Origin: Flavobacteriales bacterium
GTDB taxonomy: Bacteria; Bacteroidota; Bacteroidia; Flavobacteriales_D; Sanyastnellaceae
Reading direction: 5' to 3'
NCBI GenBank assembly: GCA_019694805.1
Contig: JAIBBG010000034.1
Coordinates: 1-34,550 of the forward strand
DNA length: 34,550 nucleotides
The position numbers were made by a program, and so were the translations under genes. Every line of letters begins with the position of its first letter. The stretch's first letter is position 1. A model generated the notes under the pieces. It ran no database searches. It saw nothing but the letters and a program-made list of their open reading frames with translations, and had not been told where the DNA came from. Positions 9,740 to 18,364 of this stretch are shown in pieces.

Positions 9740-9867
9740 GAAAATGTTCGCTATATAAAAAATCTTCTGATTTTAACATGACTTATATCAGAACTAGTAT
9801 ACTTTAGCCGCCAAGGAGAAATCCTTGTGGTATGGGAAGTTTCACCGAACGACCCACACCGAAACAA

Positions 9868-9876
9868 ACTAACAAC
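9868..9876 (+). promoter_or_regulatory. Leader word shared by the two haloperoxidase genes (copy A)
   Basis: ACTAACAAC lies exactly 13 bases before the ATG at 9890. The same nine bases lie exactly 13 bases before the ATG of the paralogous gene at 23156. A near-consensus -7 box (TACTTTAG, 9800-9807) is further upstream, giving a leader of roughly 80 bases. It may be a translation-enhancing A-rich leader or a remnant of the duplication. Confidence 0.4.
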
Positions 9877-9889
9877 AACTTAATAATCA

Positions 9890-12800
9890 ATGCTTATGAA
9901 GGTATTCACCACTTCTTGGGGGAGACATGTGCTTTGTATGTTCGCAGCTGTCGTCCTCTTTTTCAATTCTTCTTCGGCTCAGCAACCCGTTCCCAGACAA
10001 TGGAATGAAACCATGTTGAACTGCATCCGCAAGGATCAACCAAGACCAACGGTCATGGCCCGCAGACTTTACCTCGCAGCAATTTCCATGTACGACGCAT
10101 GGGCTGTGTATGATGAACAGGCCTCTACTGTTTTGTTGGGGAAAACTGTTGGCAATTTCACGTCGACATTTGATGGTATTCCTGCTCCTGCCGATGTACA
10201 GGCTGCACGTGAAAAGTGTATCAGCTATGCGATGTATCGCTTTCTGAAAAATCACTTCTCAGCCGTACCGCCAGCGAACCAACTCACGGTGAATGGTTAT
10301 ATCGAAAACCAGATGACGGCATTGGGTTATGATGCCAGTATCACTTCTACCAATTACACGGATGGTGACCCTGCGAAACTGGGTAACTATATCGCCGCAC
10401 AAGTACAGGCTTATGCACTTCAAGATGGTTCTAACCAATCTGCGAATTATGCTAACCAGTATTATGTTCCGGTGAATGGTCAACTTCAGCCACAACTTAC
10501 TGGTAACCCAGATATGTATGATCCGAACCGTTGGCAATCGCTCTGTCTGAGTCTGATTTGCGAACAAGGAACAGATGTACCCGGTGTACCTTGTGTACCA
10601 GTGCCATGTAATGCACCTGCACTCACTCCGGAATGGGGTAACGTAGTTCCTTTCTCTCTTCGTGAAGATCAGAAAGTAACCATGAACCGTGATGGTCATG
10701 ACTATCATATCTTCCTCGATCCAGGACCACCACCACTCCTCGATACTACAAATGCACTCGGCTTTGACGAGAGCTTCTTCAAATGGGGATTCTGTGTGAA
10801 CTCTATCTGGCATTCATTCCACACATTGGAAGATGATGTGATGATCGATATTTCACCTGCTAACATTGGTAACGTTGATTACAGTCAACTGCCAACCACT
10901 TTTGAAGAATACAAATCTTTCTATGATGTATTCAATGGAGGTACCATCGATCAGGGCTATACCATTAACCCAGCAACTGGACTTCCATACGAACCGAATT
11001 TTGTACACCGTGGTGATTATACCCGCGTACTTTCTGAATATTGGGCTGATGGTCCTACATCTGAAACACCTCCTGGTCACTGGTTTACCATTACCAATCA
11101 CGTTGCTGATCACGAGGACTTTGAAATGCGTTGGGAAGGTCAGGGTGAATTGATGGACCCAACAGAATGGTATGTGAAAACATATCTCTCGCTCGGTGCT
11201 GGTGTTCACGACGCGGCCATCGCATGCTGGAGTGCAAAAGGATATTACGATTACTCAAGACCCATCATGTCTATCAGATATATGGCAGACCACGGTCAAT
11301 GCAGTGATCCTATGTTACCCAACTACCACCCAGCAGGATTCCCATTGATTCCAGGTTACATCGAAATGATTGAAGCTGGTGATCCACTCGAAGGAGAAGA
11401 CGGTGAAAACATTGGTAAAGTAAAACTCTATACTTGGAAAGGTCCTGAACCAGCAACAGGTGAAAACGGTGTGGGATGGAAACTTGCACAAGAATGGTGG
11501 ACATATCAAAAGAACACTTTCGTGACTCCTCCATTCCCAGCATACTATTCTGGTCACTCTACTTATTCAAGAACTTGTGCTGAAATTCTTACCCTTCTCA
11601 CCGGTGATGAATACTTCCCTGGAGGTATGGGTGAATTCACAACCAACCCAGGTGGTCTCTTCGCCGATTCAGGTCCGTCAGAACCAATCACCATGCAGTG
11701 GGCTCGTTACCGCGATGCCGCTGACCAGTGCAGCTTGTCACGTATTTACGGTGGTCTTCACCCACCACAGGATGATATCCCTGGTCGTTTCGTAGGTATG
11801 GTTGTAGGTCCTCAAGTATACGAGCATGCAGAGACATACTTCGATGCAGGTATTCCACGTGTTGATGCTGTTGCATTTTCGGCAACCATGATCACAGATG
11901 CTATTGCAGGAAACTCACTCCATATCACCATTGACTTCAATGAAAATATGAATACTGCATCTAGTCCAGCCCTTCAATTTGCTGGAGACAATGCAGCTAC
12001 TTCATTGGAATGGACTTCTGGTACTTGGGTAGATGCAAATACTTACCAAGGTACTTATACCATCGTTGATGCCAACGCGACATTGAACAATGTGAAATTC
12101 CAAATTACTGCTGCTCAGGATTTGGATGACAACAGCATCGTTCCATTCATCACTGAAGCTATTGCTATCGATACTCAGAATCCGACAGTGAATAATTTCT
12201 CAAGCAACACAACCTCTATCTCTGATTATTCAGTAGGTACATCAAACGTTGTGCTTACGTTCGCTTTTGATGAAATGATGGATGTAAGCGCAGAGCCGGT
12301 GATCAACTTCATCGGAGGCGACTTGACTCAAACACTTAGCTACGACGACGCAAATAGTGGTTGGGATGTTGATGGCATGACATTCACTGCAACTTATACT
12401 ATCCTTGATGGCAACCAGGATATCGATCAAGTAGATGCACAAATTGTATCTGCACTCGATTTGAATGGCAACACTCAGGTTGTGTCTGATATCACTGAAT
12501 TGCTCGCAGTGGATACTAAAAATCCAGCGGCAAGTGTAACAGCTGAAACATTCATGATCACAGATGCCAATACCGGTAGCAATAACTATGTATTGACTCT
12601 TGAATTTGATGAAGACATCAACACAACCGATGCACCAACCATCAACTTTACTGGATCAGACATTTCATCATCACTTATCCTCACTGCCACAAGCGGTTGG
12701 ACTGATATGGATACATACACTGCGGTGTATTATGTCAACGACCAGAACATTGATGTGAATGGAATTGGCATTCAAGTTCTTGGTGTTGAAGACTTCTCTG

Positions 12801-13810
12801 GCAATCAGATGATCGAATTCAATGCAGACGATATGCTGGATATCGACACACGCAATCCACAAATCGTTTCACTCAATGTGAACGAAACAGTGCTTGCAGA
12901 TGCTGATGCAGGTGCTTCTGCCCTGAACATTACCTTCACATTCGATGAAGATATGGACACAGACACAGATCCTGCGGTTGTTTTTGCAGCATCAGCCGAT
13001 CCACTCGCATCATCTCTGACTGCTCAAGGTGGTAACTGGACTGATGCTACACACTATGTGGCTAACTACACACTTGCAGATGCCGGTGAAGAAATCTGGG
13101 ACATTGATGTCACAGCTACGGGTGCTGCAGACGCATCAGGAAACGCTCAGGAAGTTTCATACAGTGCAGATGGAGTATTCAGCATTGATACGAAGAATCC
13201 AACACTCGTTCTTGCAACAGCGAATACTTACAACATCACTTCATCATTCTCAGGTGCTAATGGTTTCACTATCGCAACCCTCTTCGATGAACCGATGAAT
13301 ACCAGCACTGATCCAGTGGTGACATTCCCGAATGAAAACCCATCAGCAGCGCTTACATCTGTAAGTTCTCAAGATTGGATCAGTTCAACATCACACTCAA
13401 CTTCATATACAGTGGCCAATGTGCTTACTTCTATTCCAGATGTTGACGTGGCTATCTCAGGTGCAAGTGATGCTGCAGGTAATGCTGCTACAGCTTCTAA
13501 CCAACCTGATTTCTTCTCAGTGAATATTATTATTTCTGTGAATGAACTCAGCCCTGAGCATCAGGTGAACATTTACCCAAATCCAACTCAAAGCGGCAAC
13601 AACGTTTACTTGGAATGGAATAAAGTTCCAACCGGATTGCAGGTTGATGTATTCGATTCTAACGGAAAATTGATTTGGTCTAAACACGCCATTTCTGCTT
13701 CTGAAAAGAAAATTGCTATTGAAACGAATGGACTCTCAACTGGTCTTTATTTCGTACACATTAACAGTGACGAAGGAAAAGCAGTTTACAATATCAGCAT
13801 AACCAAGTAA
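9890..13810 (+). CDS. Vanadium haloperoxidase-like secreted protein A with Ig-like repeats and T9SS tail
   Basis: A 1306-residue exported protein. A signal peptide (about residues 1-31, ending SSSAQ) leads to a ~650-residue helical domain with the vanadium haloperoxidase/PAP2 pocket: K450 and R457 in KGYYDYSRP, S554-G555-H556 in YYSGHSTYSR, R618 and H624 in SRIYGGLHPP. In known haloperoxidases these bind vanadate, with the SGH His as acid-base and the last His ligating vanadium. Halide oxidation is therefore likely, but a phosphatase role cannot be excluded from the pocket alone. Five Ig-like repeats of ~110 residues follow (about 653-1215), separated by DTxNP hinges, then a T9SS type A sorting domain (VNIYPNPTQSG onward). 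The start at 9890 is preferred because of the shared leader; 9896 is possible. The paralogue is at 19248-23156. Confidence 0.9.
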   Translation: MLMKVFTTSWGRHVLCMFAAVVLFFNSSSAQQPVPRQWNETMLNCIRKDQPRPTVMARRLYLAAISMYDAWAVYDEQASTVLLGKTVGNFTSTFDGIPAPADVQAAREKCISYAMYRFLKNHFSAVPPANQLTVNGYIENQMTALGYDASITSTNYTDGDPAKLGNYIAAQVQAYALQDGSNQSANYANQYYVPVNGQLQPQLTGNPDMYDPNRWQSLCLSLICEQGTDVPGVPCVPVPCNAPALTPEWGNVVPFSLREDQKVTMNRDGHDYHIFLDPGPPPLLDTTNALGFDESFFKWGFCVNSIWHSFHTLEDDVMIDISPANIGNVDYSQLPTTFEEYKSFYDVFNGGTIDQGYTINPATGLPYEPNFVHRGDYTRVLSEYWADGPTSETPPGHWFTITNHVADHEDFEMRWEGQGELMDPTEWYVKTYLSLGAGVHDAAIACWSAKGYYDYSRPIMSIRYMADHGQCSDPMLPNYHPAGFPLIPGYIEMIEAGDPLEGEDGENIGKVKLYTWKGPEPATGENGVGWKLAQEWWTYQKNTFVTPPFPAYYSGHSTYSRTCAEILTLLTGDEYFPGGMGEFTTNPGGLFADSGPSEPITMQWARYRDAADQCSLSRIYGGLHPPQDDIPGRFVGMVVGPQVYEHAETYFDAGIPRVDAVAFSATMITDAIAGNSLHITIDFNENMNTASSPALQFAGDNAATSLEWTSGTWVDANTYQGTYTIVDANATLNNVKFQITAAQDLDDNSIVPFITEAIAIDTQNPTVNNFSSNTTSISDYSVGTSNVVLTFAFDEMMDVSAEPVINFIGGDLTQTLSYDDANSGWDVDGMTFTATYTILDGNQDIDQVDAQIVSALDLNGNTQVVSDITELLAVDTKNPAASVTAETFMITDANTGSNNYVLTLEFDEDINTTDAPTINFTGSDISSSLILTATSGWTDMDTYTAVYYVNDQNIDVNGIGIQVLGVEDFSGNQMIEFNADDMLDIDTRNPQIVSLNVNETVLADADAGASALNITFTFDEDMDTDTDPAVVFAASADPLASSLTAQGGNWTDATHYVANYTLADAGEEIWDIDVTATGAADASGNAQEVSYSADGVFSIDTKNPTLVLATANTYNITSSFSGANGFTIATLFDEPMNTSTDPVVTFPNENPSAALTSVSSQDWISSTSHSTSYTVANVLTSIPDVDVAISGASDAAGNAATASNQPDFFSVNIIISVNELSPEHQVNIYPNPTQSGNNVYLEWNKVPTGLQVDVFDSNGKLIWSKHAISASEKKIAIETNGLSTGLYFVHINSDEGKAVYNISITK
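11851..13530 (+). repeat. Five ~110-residue Ig-like coding repeats in protein A
   Basis: Within the coding sequence, units of about 330-342 bases recur. Each has a 'FDEDM...P.V.F' strand pair, a 'W.....Y...Y.V.D...' core and an 'ID.A.D..GN' end, closed by an IDTQNP/DTKNP/DTRNP hinge (near 12169, 12511, 12841 and 13183). They resemble bacterial Ig-like or SWM-type adhesive repeats and probably act as a stalk. Confidence 0.75.
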
Positions 13811-13848
13811 TATCACTTAAATCACCACTACTGCTGATCTATGAAAAG

Positions 13849-13883
13849 GTGGCTGTCCTGAAATACGGACAGCCACTTGTTTT
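13849..13883 (+). terminator. Perfect 10-bp hairpin with T-run between haloperoxidase A and its membrane partner
   Basis: GTGGCTGTCC, an eight-base loop (TGAAATAC) and GGACAGCCAC form a perfect stem followed by TTGTTTT. It has the form of an intrinsic terminator. It ends 10 bases before the ATG of the DoxX-like gene, so it either ends the haloperoxidase message or reduces read-through into the partner gene. It also shows that the frame open from 13849 is not coding at its 5' end. Confidence 0.8.
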
Positions 13884-13893
13884 AAAATGCTTC

Positions 13894-14730
13894 ATGAACA
13901 TCTCATTGGGCACATATCGAAAGAAGGTTTGGGTGAATCCATTTTCACTCGAATACAGCATCGAGGAAAAACTATCTTTCCTGATGCGATTTGGTGCGCT
14001 GGGATGTTTTATCGGACATGGTTCTTGGGGGCTTCTTCAAAAAGCTGGCTGGTTAAAATTCTTCCTATACTTTGGTATAGCGGAGAAAACTGCATGGAAC
14101 CTTATGCCATTGATAGGTCTATTCGACATAGTCATTGGTGTCTTGATTTTTTTCATACCCCGCCCGATCTATTTAGGGTGGGCACTTATTTGGACGGTCT
14201 TTACCGCGTTGCTCCGACCTCTCACAGGAATGGGGGCATCAGAATTTTTTGAAAGAGCCGGTAACTTTGGTATTCCGCTCGCATTTATCGCCATGTATGC
14301 ATGGCCATTATCCCGTAGAAATTTCTTTCAACCCATCGATACCTTACAGACTCAAGTTGCCACCAGATGGCATACAACCGAACAGGTTTTACGACTATGT
14401 CTGTTTATGCTTCTTGCCGGACATGCCGGTCTTGCTATTTTTCAAGTACACCCTACCCTATTCAAACACACACAATTTTTAGGCATCGAACAACATAAAC
14501 TGGCATTATTCACTTTTGGAACATTCGAGTTCATTTTGGCCTTTGTCGTTCTATTCAGGGCATCAATTCCAGGATTGATGATGTTTGTGTTATGCTTTAA
14601 AGTAGCATCCGAATTACTTCATCCACTATCAGGTGGTATGGTTGATTCTCTTGAAACGATTGAACGTATGGGTGACTATGTCATTCCGGTTATGTTATGG
14701 CTGATATACCGTTATCAAAAAAAACCATGA
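13894..14730 (+). CDS. Tandem DoxX-like integral membrane protein A
   Basis: A 278-residue protein with about eight transmembrane segments. It is built of two similar halves (about residues 28-132 and 164-268). Each half starts with a GH helix (GHGSWG at 41-46, GHAGLA at 176-181), has an RP/HP motif (R108-P109; H243-P244) and ends with an ER motif (FERAGNFGIPLAF; IERMGDYVIPVML). The four-helix unit resembles DoxX/TQO-type membrane proteins; this is inference from layout. The ATG at 13894 is chosen because the earlier GTG lies in the terminator. It follows haloperoxidase A directly and has a clear paralogue following haloperoxidase B. Conserved membrane His, Arg and Glu would suit cofactor, quinone or proton handling, but none is shown. 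Confidence 0.8.
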   Translation: MNISLGTYRKKVWVNPFSLEYSIEEKLSFLMRFGALGCFIGHGSWGLLQKAGWLKFFLYFGIAEKTAWNLMPLIGLFDIVIGVLIFFIPRPIYLGWALIWTVFTALLRPLTGMGASEFFERAGNFGIPLAFIAMYAWPLSRRNFFQPIDTLQTQVATRWHTTEQVLRLCLFMLLAGHAGLAIFQVHPTLFKHTQFLGIEQHKLALFTFGTFEFILAFVVLFRASIPGLMMFVLCFKVASELLHPLSGGMVDSLETIERMGDYVIPVMLWLIYRYQKKP

Positions 14731-14848
14731 TGGAAAATTTTCGCATGATGTAACTCATGTGCATACAAACACTTCATTCATTGACCTTTTACCATTTTCG
14801 CATCAACAACAGATACCCATTCCAACGAAGTTTGTCATCAGCACAATC

Positions 14849-17026
14849 ATGAGATTACTCTTTCTGCTTTTCTTGATTACATGCATCCTTCCTAAACTCT
14901 TTTCACAAACTGATTCATTGCCTCAAGTTATTCTCCTGCAGGTAGAAGTTCAAACCTATCGACATCTGCAGGACATTCAACGACTCGAATCCGTACAAGG
15001 CACCTTTATTTATTCAGGAAAAAAAAATGAAGTCATTGATTTATCCCAGAAGACAGTTGCTCTCAGTGAAAAATATGGACGACAGATTTTTTCGAAGATA
15101 CCGGGCATTTTTGTCTACGATATGGATGGAACTGGGAACCAACTCAACATCAGCACGCGCAGTTTAGATCCACACCGAGGCTGGGAATTCAACAACAGAA
15201 AAGATGGCATCATCACCAATTCAGACATGTATGGCTATCCAGCAAGCCATTACAATATGCCCCTAGAAGCTGTTTCCAAAATTGAGTTGGTGCGAGGTAC
15301 TGGTTCACTTCAATATGGTGCGCAATTCGGTGGCATGATTAATTACGTGAGTAAAGAACCAGATTCAAGCAAAACCTTTTCACTTGAGAATTATAATACG
15401 ATAGGAAGCTACGGTTTGGTAAGTCAGTTTATTCGAGTAGCCGGATACACTCCAAAATTCAAATACAATATTTGGTTCAACCGTAAACATCTTGATGGCT
15501 ATCGCGATCACAGTGCATCCAACACCAATGCCCAAAACATGACCTTTTGGTTTCTGCCACATCCACATCTCGAAATCAAAACAGAATTCACGAGATCTTA
15601 TTACCTCACCCAGTTACCTGGTGCGCTTACCGATAGTTTGTTTGCCATTGATCCAACATCCTCAACACGATCCAGAAATTACTACAGTCCAGAAATCATG
15701 ATTCCATCCATTCAATTGAAATGGAAATTGAGCAGCAACACCAAAATCGAGTGGAACAATTCTGCCATATTGGGAGATCGTAATAGTGTGATGTATGATA
15801 AACCAGCCCATGTGCGAGACACTTTGGTGACATCCACAGGAAACTACGTGAATCGCCAGGTTGATATAGATAACTATCGCAGTTACACCTCAGAATTTCG
15901 ATTACTACATGATTACGAAGTATACAAGAAGAAATCAGTATTCACGGCGGGCCTTCAATACATGAATAATGATTTACATCGAAAACAATTGGGAAAAGGG
16001 ACCGTAGGCAGTGACTACAATTTGGATTTGGTTGTACCAGGATGGGGTCGCGATCTTCACTATAAAACTTCCAACATCGCTGTTTTCTTCGAGAATAAAA
16101 TTTCAGTGAATGATAAACTCAGCGTGAATTTTGGAGCACGAATGGAGTCAGGTGAAACCAAGATGTCCGGCACAATCAGCTATTATCCAGACGGTCAATT
16201 AGACAACGACATCAAACATCAATTCCCTTTATTTGGTGCAGGCTTTCAATACGAATTTTCAAAAAACATCAATGCATACGGAGGTTGGTCGCAAGCTTAT
16301 CGTCCTGTCATATTCAAAGATGTGATACCAGGATCTATTTATGAAGTTGCTGATAAAAATCTGAAAGACGCGAAAGGATATAACGCAGAGATTGGTGTGA
16401 GAGGCAGATACAAAATTTTCAAGTGGGATATTTCTGCATTCATACTTGAGTACAAAAACAGAATCGGAACCTTGGCGCAAACTGATACAGCAGGCCATTT
16501 GCTGATCTATAGAACAAATATCGGTGACTCTTTCACCAGTGGAATTGAGTCATTTGTCGAAGCGAACATTGAACTGGGCCAAAATGCTCTTGTTTCATTG
16601 TACCAAACAACTTCCTACATGGATGCTCGCTACCGCCATGCCATCATTAGAAGTGGAAATGTGAACGAAGACATCAGTGGCAACAGAGTCGAAAGTTCAC
16701 CCTATTGGATGACCCGTTTGGGTATGACAACCAAGTATGAAAACTTCAATCTCGGCATTTTGTACAGTTATGTATCATCGAGTTTTGCGGATGCCATGAA
16801 TACTGTAAAACCTAATGTCAGTGCATCATCCGGACTTGTACCTGAGTATGATCTTGTTGATGTGAATGCGTCAGTAGGCCTCCATAAAAACGTGATCCTA
16901 CAAGTAAATGTGAGCAATGTATTCGATGAGCAGTACTTTACCAAAAGACCACAATTTTATCCTGGTCCTGGTATTTGGCCTTCTGATGGCCGGACTTATT
17001 CCGGAACCCTGATCATTAGAATTTGA
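14849..17026 (+). CDS. FecA-like TonB-dependent receptor
   Basis: A ~725-residue outer-membrane receptor with a signal peptide (MRLLFLLFLITCILPKLFSQ). A plug domain follows at roughly residues 50-175: IFSKIPGIFVYDMDGTGNQ, then LEAVSKIELVRGTGSLQYGAQ and FGGMINYVSKEP. The remainder is a β-barrel closed by a C-terminal strand ending in I, with RPQFYPGPGIWPSDGRTYS just before it, common in ferric-citrate or siderophore type receptors. No N-terminal carboxypeptidase-like domain is seen, so it is not SusC-like. The ATG at 14849 is set by the signal peptide; the frame is open 30 codons upstream. It lies 118 bases after the DoxX-like gene and its 3' end overlaps the convergent gene by 11 bases. The ligand is unknown; iron chelate or a vanadate carrier are possibilities. 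Confidence 0.88.
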   Translation: MRLLFLLFLITCILPKLFSQTDSLPQVILLQVEVQTYRHLQDIQRLESVQGTFIYSGKKNEVIDLSQKTVALSEKYGRQIFSKIPGIFVYDMDGTGNQLNISTRSLDPHRGWEFNNRKDGIITNSDMYGYPASHYNMPLEAVSKIELVRGTGSLQYGAQFGGMINYVSKEPDSSKTFSLENYNTIGSYGLVSQFIRVAGYTPKFKYNIWFNRKHLDGYRDHSASNTNAQNMTFWFLPHPHLEIKTEFTRSYYLTQLPGALTDSLFAIDPTSSTRSRNYYSPEIMIPSIQLKWKLSSNTKIEWNNSAILGDRNSVMYDKPAHVRDTLVTSTGNYVNRQVDIDNYRSYTSEFRLLHDYEVYKKKSVFTAGLQYMNNDLHRKQLGKGTVGSDYNLDLVVPGWGRDLHYKTSNIAVFFENKISVNDKLSVNFGARMESGETKMSGTISYYPDGQLDNDIKHQFPLFGAGFQYEFSKNINAYGGWSQAYRPVIFKDVIPGSIYEVADKNLKDAKGYNAEIGVRGRYKIFKWDISAFILEYKNRIGTLAQTDTAGHLLIYRTNIGDSFTSGIESFVEANIELGQNALVSLYQTTSYMDARYRHAIIRSGNVNEDISGNRVESSPYWMTRLGMTTKYENFNLGILYSYVSSSFADAMNTVKPNVSASSGLVPEYDLVDVNASVGLHKNVILQVNVSNVFDEQYFTKRPQFYPGPGIWPSDGRTYSGTLIIRI

Positions 17027-18317
17027 ATTCCAAAGGCGCTTGACCAGTATTCAATTCCTGATTTTCATAACCGAAAAAAGAATTCTTAGTACCGTCAGTG
17101 TAATGTATGATCATCAAAGGTGAAAACTCCCAATGATCAGTTGACTTTCCTTCCAAAGTAAACTCAAACTTACCATGAAGGAGTTGTTTTTTGAGTGTAG
17201 CGTATAAAAGATCAGGATGGAAAGGACCGTAATATGATCCATCCTGTTTATCACTCACAAATTCAATCTTCTCGCCATAGATACCTTCTGCCATCAATTC
17301 TCCCTGATCGTTGAGAACTCGGATGTGTACGACTTGATCATTTTTTTTGCCATCCTTTTTATTTCCACAATAGAAAGTAATATCGATTCCTTTCACATAA
17401 ATACGCTCCACATTGAGTTGAAGTTTTTCTACAACCTCACCTTGTTCATTTTTGGCATGAATCTCATATGCTGCTGTGGCTTCCGGAGCTACAATCACTT
17501 GACCTTTGGATGGTTTTGCTCCTATCGTATGATTCATGTTCACTTGTTCAACTCCATACACTTCCCAGGTAATTGCACTATGACGTCCCTCTACAATTAC
17601 GGCTTCCGACAAATAAAATTTCCTGATGAAAGGCACGGGCTTCTTCTGCTTCGGAAGTACGACATGCCAAGGCAAGGTTTCTTTTCCTGCTATGAAATCA
17701 ATATTCACTTCATTCTCATCTAATCTGGTAAGATGTGTCATGATCGGCCTCGCGTCCGGTTGCACTTTGATATATTTTCCTTTCTTGTTGACGAAACCAC
17801 CTTTGGCTGTTGCGTTTCCACTGATGTGACACTTGACCTTTTGCTGACCTTGAGGCAATACGGCATTGAACGCCAAGTCATATTCTCTCCTCACCGGACC
17901 ATAAATGACCCAGGCATGATAACCTTGTTCCGCAACCCTTTCTTTCAATTTCAATTCAACTGAAATTTTGCAATGCAAGACTGCATCACCTACTTTCTTC
18001 CAAAACATCGAATCCAATTCATGATAATAATTCATTTCACCTTGGAATGTTTCAAACCAAGCTTCAGGGTCATCTATTTGATGAATACTGCGAAGTGGCT
18101 TTGTATCAGCGCCCAATTGAGCACAGGCAAGATCAAATTCGGAGTGATTCTGGAAATTTCTGTCGACAAACCAATTCGCAAATGACTTCCCTGCATCATA
18201 ACTGTTTAGGTTTTCTGTTTGAAAGATGGTGAAACAATCTTGGGCATGAAGTCCGGAAATAAATACAATCACCATCACCAACATGGTGACAATTTTGAGT
18301 ATAGGATTAGATAACAT
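17016..18317 (-). CDS. Secreted Ig-domain protein of unknown function
   Basis: A 433-residue protein with a signal peptide (residues 1-25, ending LHAQ). An Ig-like domain at about 236-303 has the pattern ITWEVYGVEQV, IGAKPSKGQVIVAPEATAAY, EIHAKNEQGE, which is common in secreted bacterial proteins. The C-terminal ~125 residues form a β-rich region ending in EFKF, with no T9SS tail and no catalytic motif that I can see. The N-terminal region contains several His, Cys and aromatic residues. It is the last gene of the left-going set haloperoxidase B, DoxX-like B, this gene, with 47 bases between it and the DoxX-like stop. In the mirror position of set A sits the TonB receptor. A role linked to the haloperoxidase is inferred only from position. 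Confidence 0.65.
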   Translation of the reverse strand: MLSNPILKIVTMLVMVIVFISGLHAQDCFTIFQTENLNSYDAGKSFANWFVDRNFQNHSEFDLACAQLGADTKPLRSIHQIDDPEAWFETFQGEMNYYHELDSMFWKKVGDAVLHCKISVELKLKERVAEQGYHAWVIYGPVRREYDLAFNAVLPQGQQKVKCHISGNATAKGGFVNKKGKYIKVQPDARPIMTHLTRLDENEVNIDFIAGKETLPWHVVLPKQKKPVPFIRKFYLSEAVIVEGRHSAITWEVYGVEQVNMNHTIGAKPSKGQVIVAPEATAAYEIHAKNEQGEVVEKLQLNVERIYVKGIDITFYCGNKKDGKKNDQVVHIRVLNDQGELMAEGIYGEKIEFVSDKQDGSYYGPFHPDLLYATLKKQLLHGKFEFTLEGKSTDHWEFSPLMIIHYTDGTKNSFFGYENQELNTGQAPLEFKF

Positions 18318-18364
18318 AAAAATACGATTTACGATTCAAAAGAACAAAACATCAAACGAAGGCA

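Noticed and set aside
10259..10813. A 184-codon open frame antisense to haloperoxidase A, and others like it
   Set aside because: It lies wholly inside a well-supported gene, has no recognisable domain or signal, and is explained by the codon usage of the sense strand.
13849..13893. GTG start giving 15 extra residues on DoxX-like protein A
   Set aside because: These codons form the terminator hairpin and have no counterpart in the paralogue.
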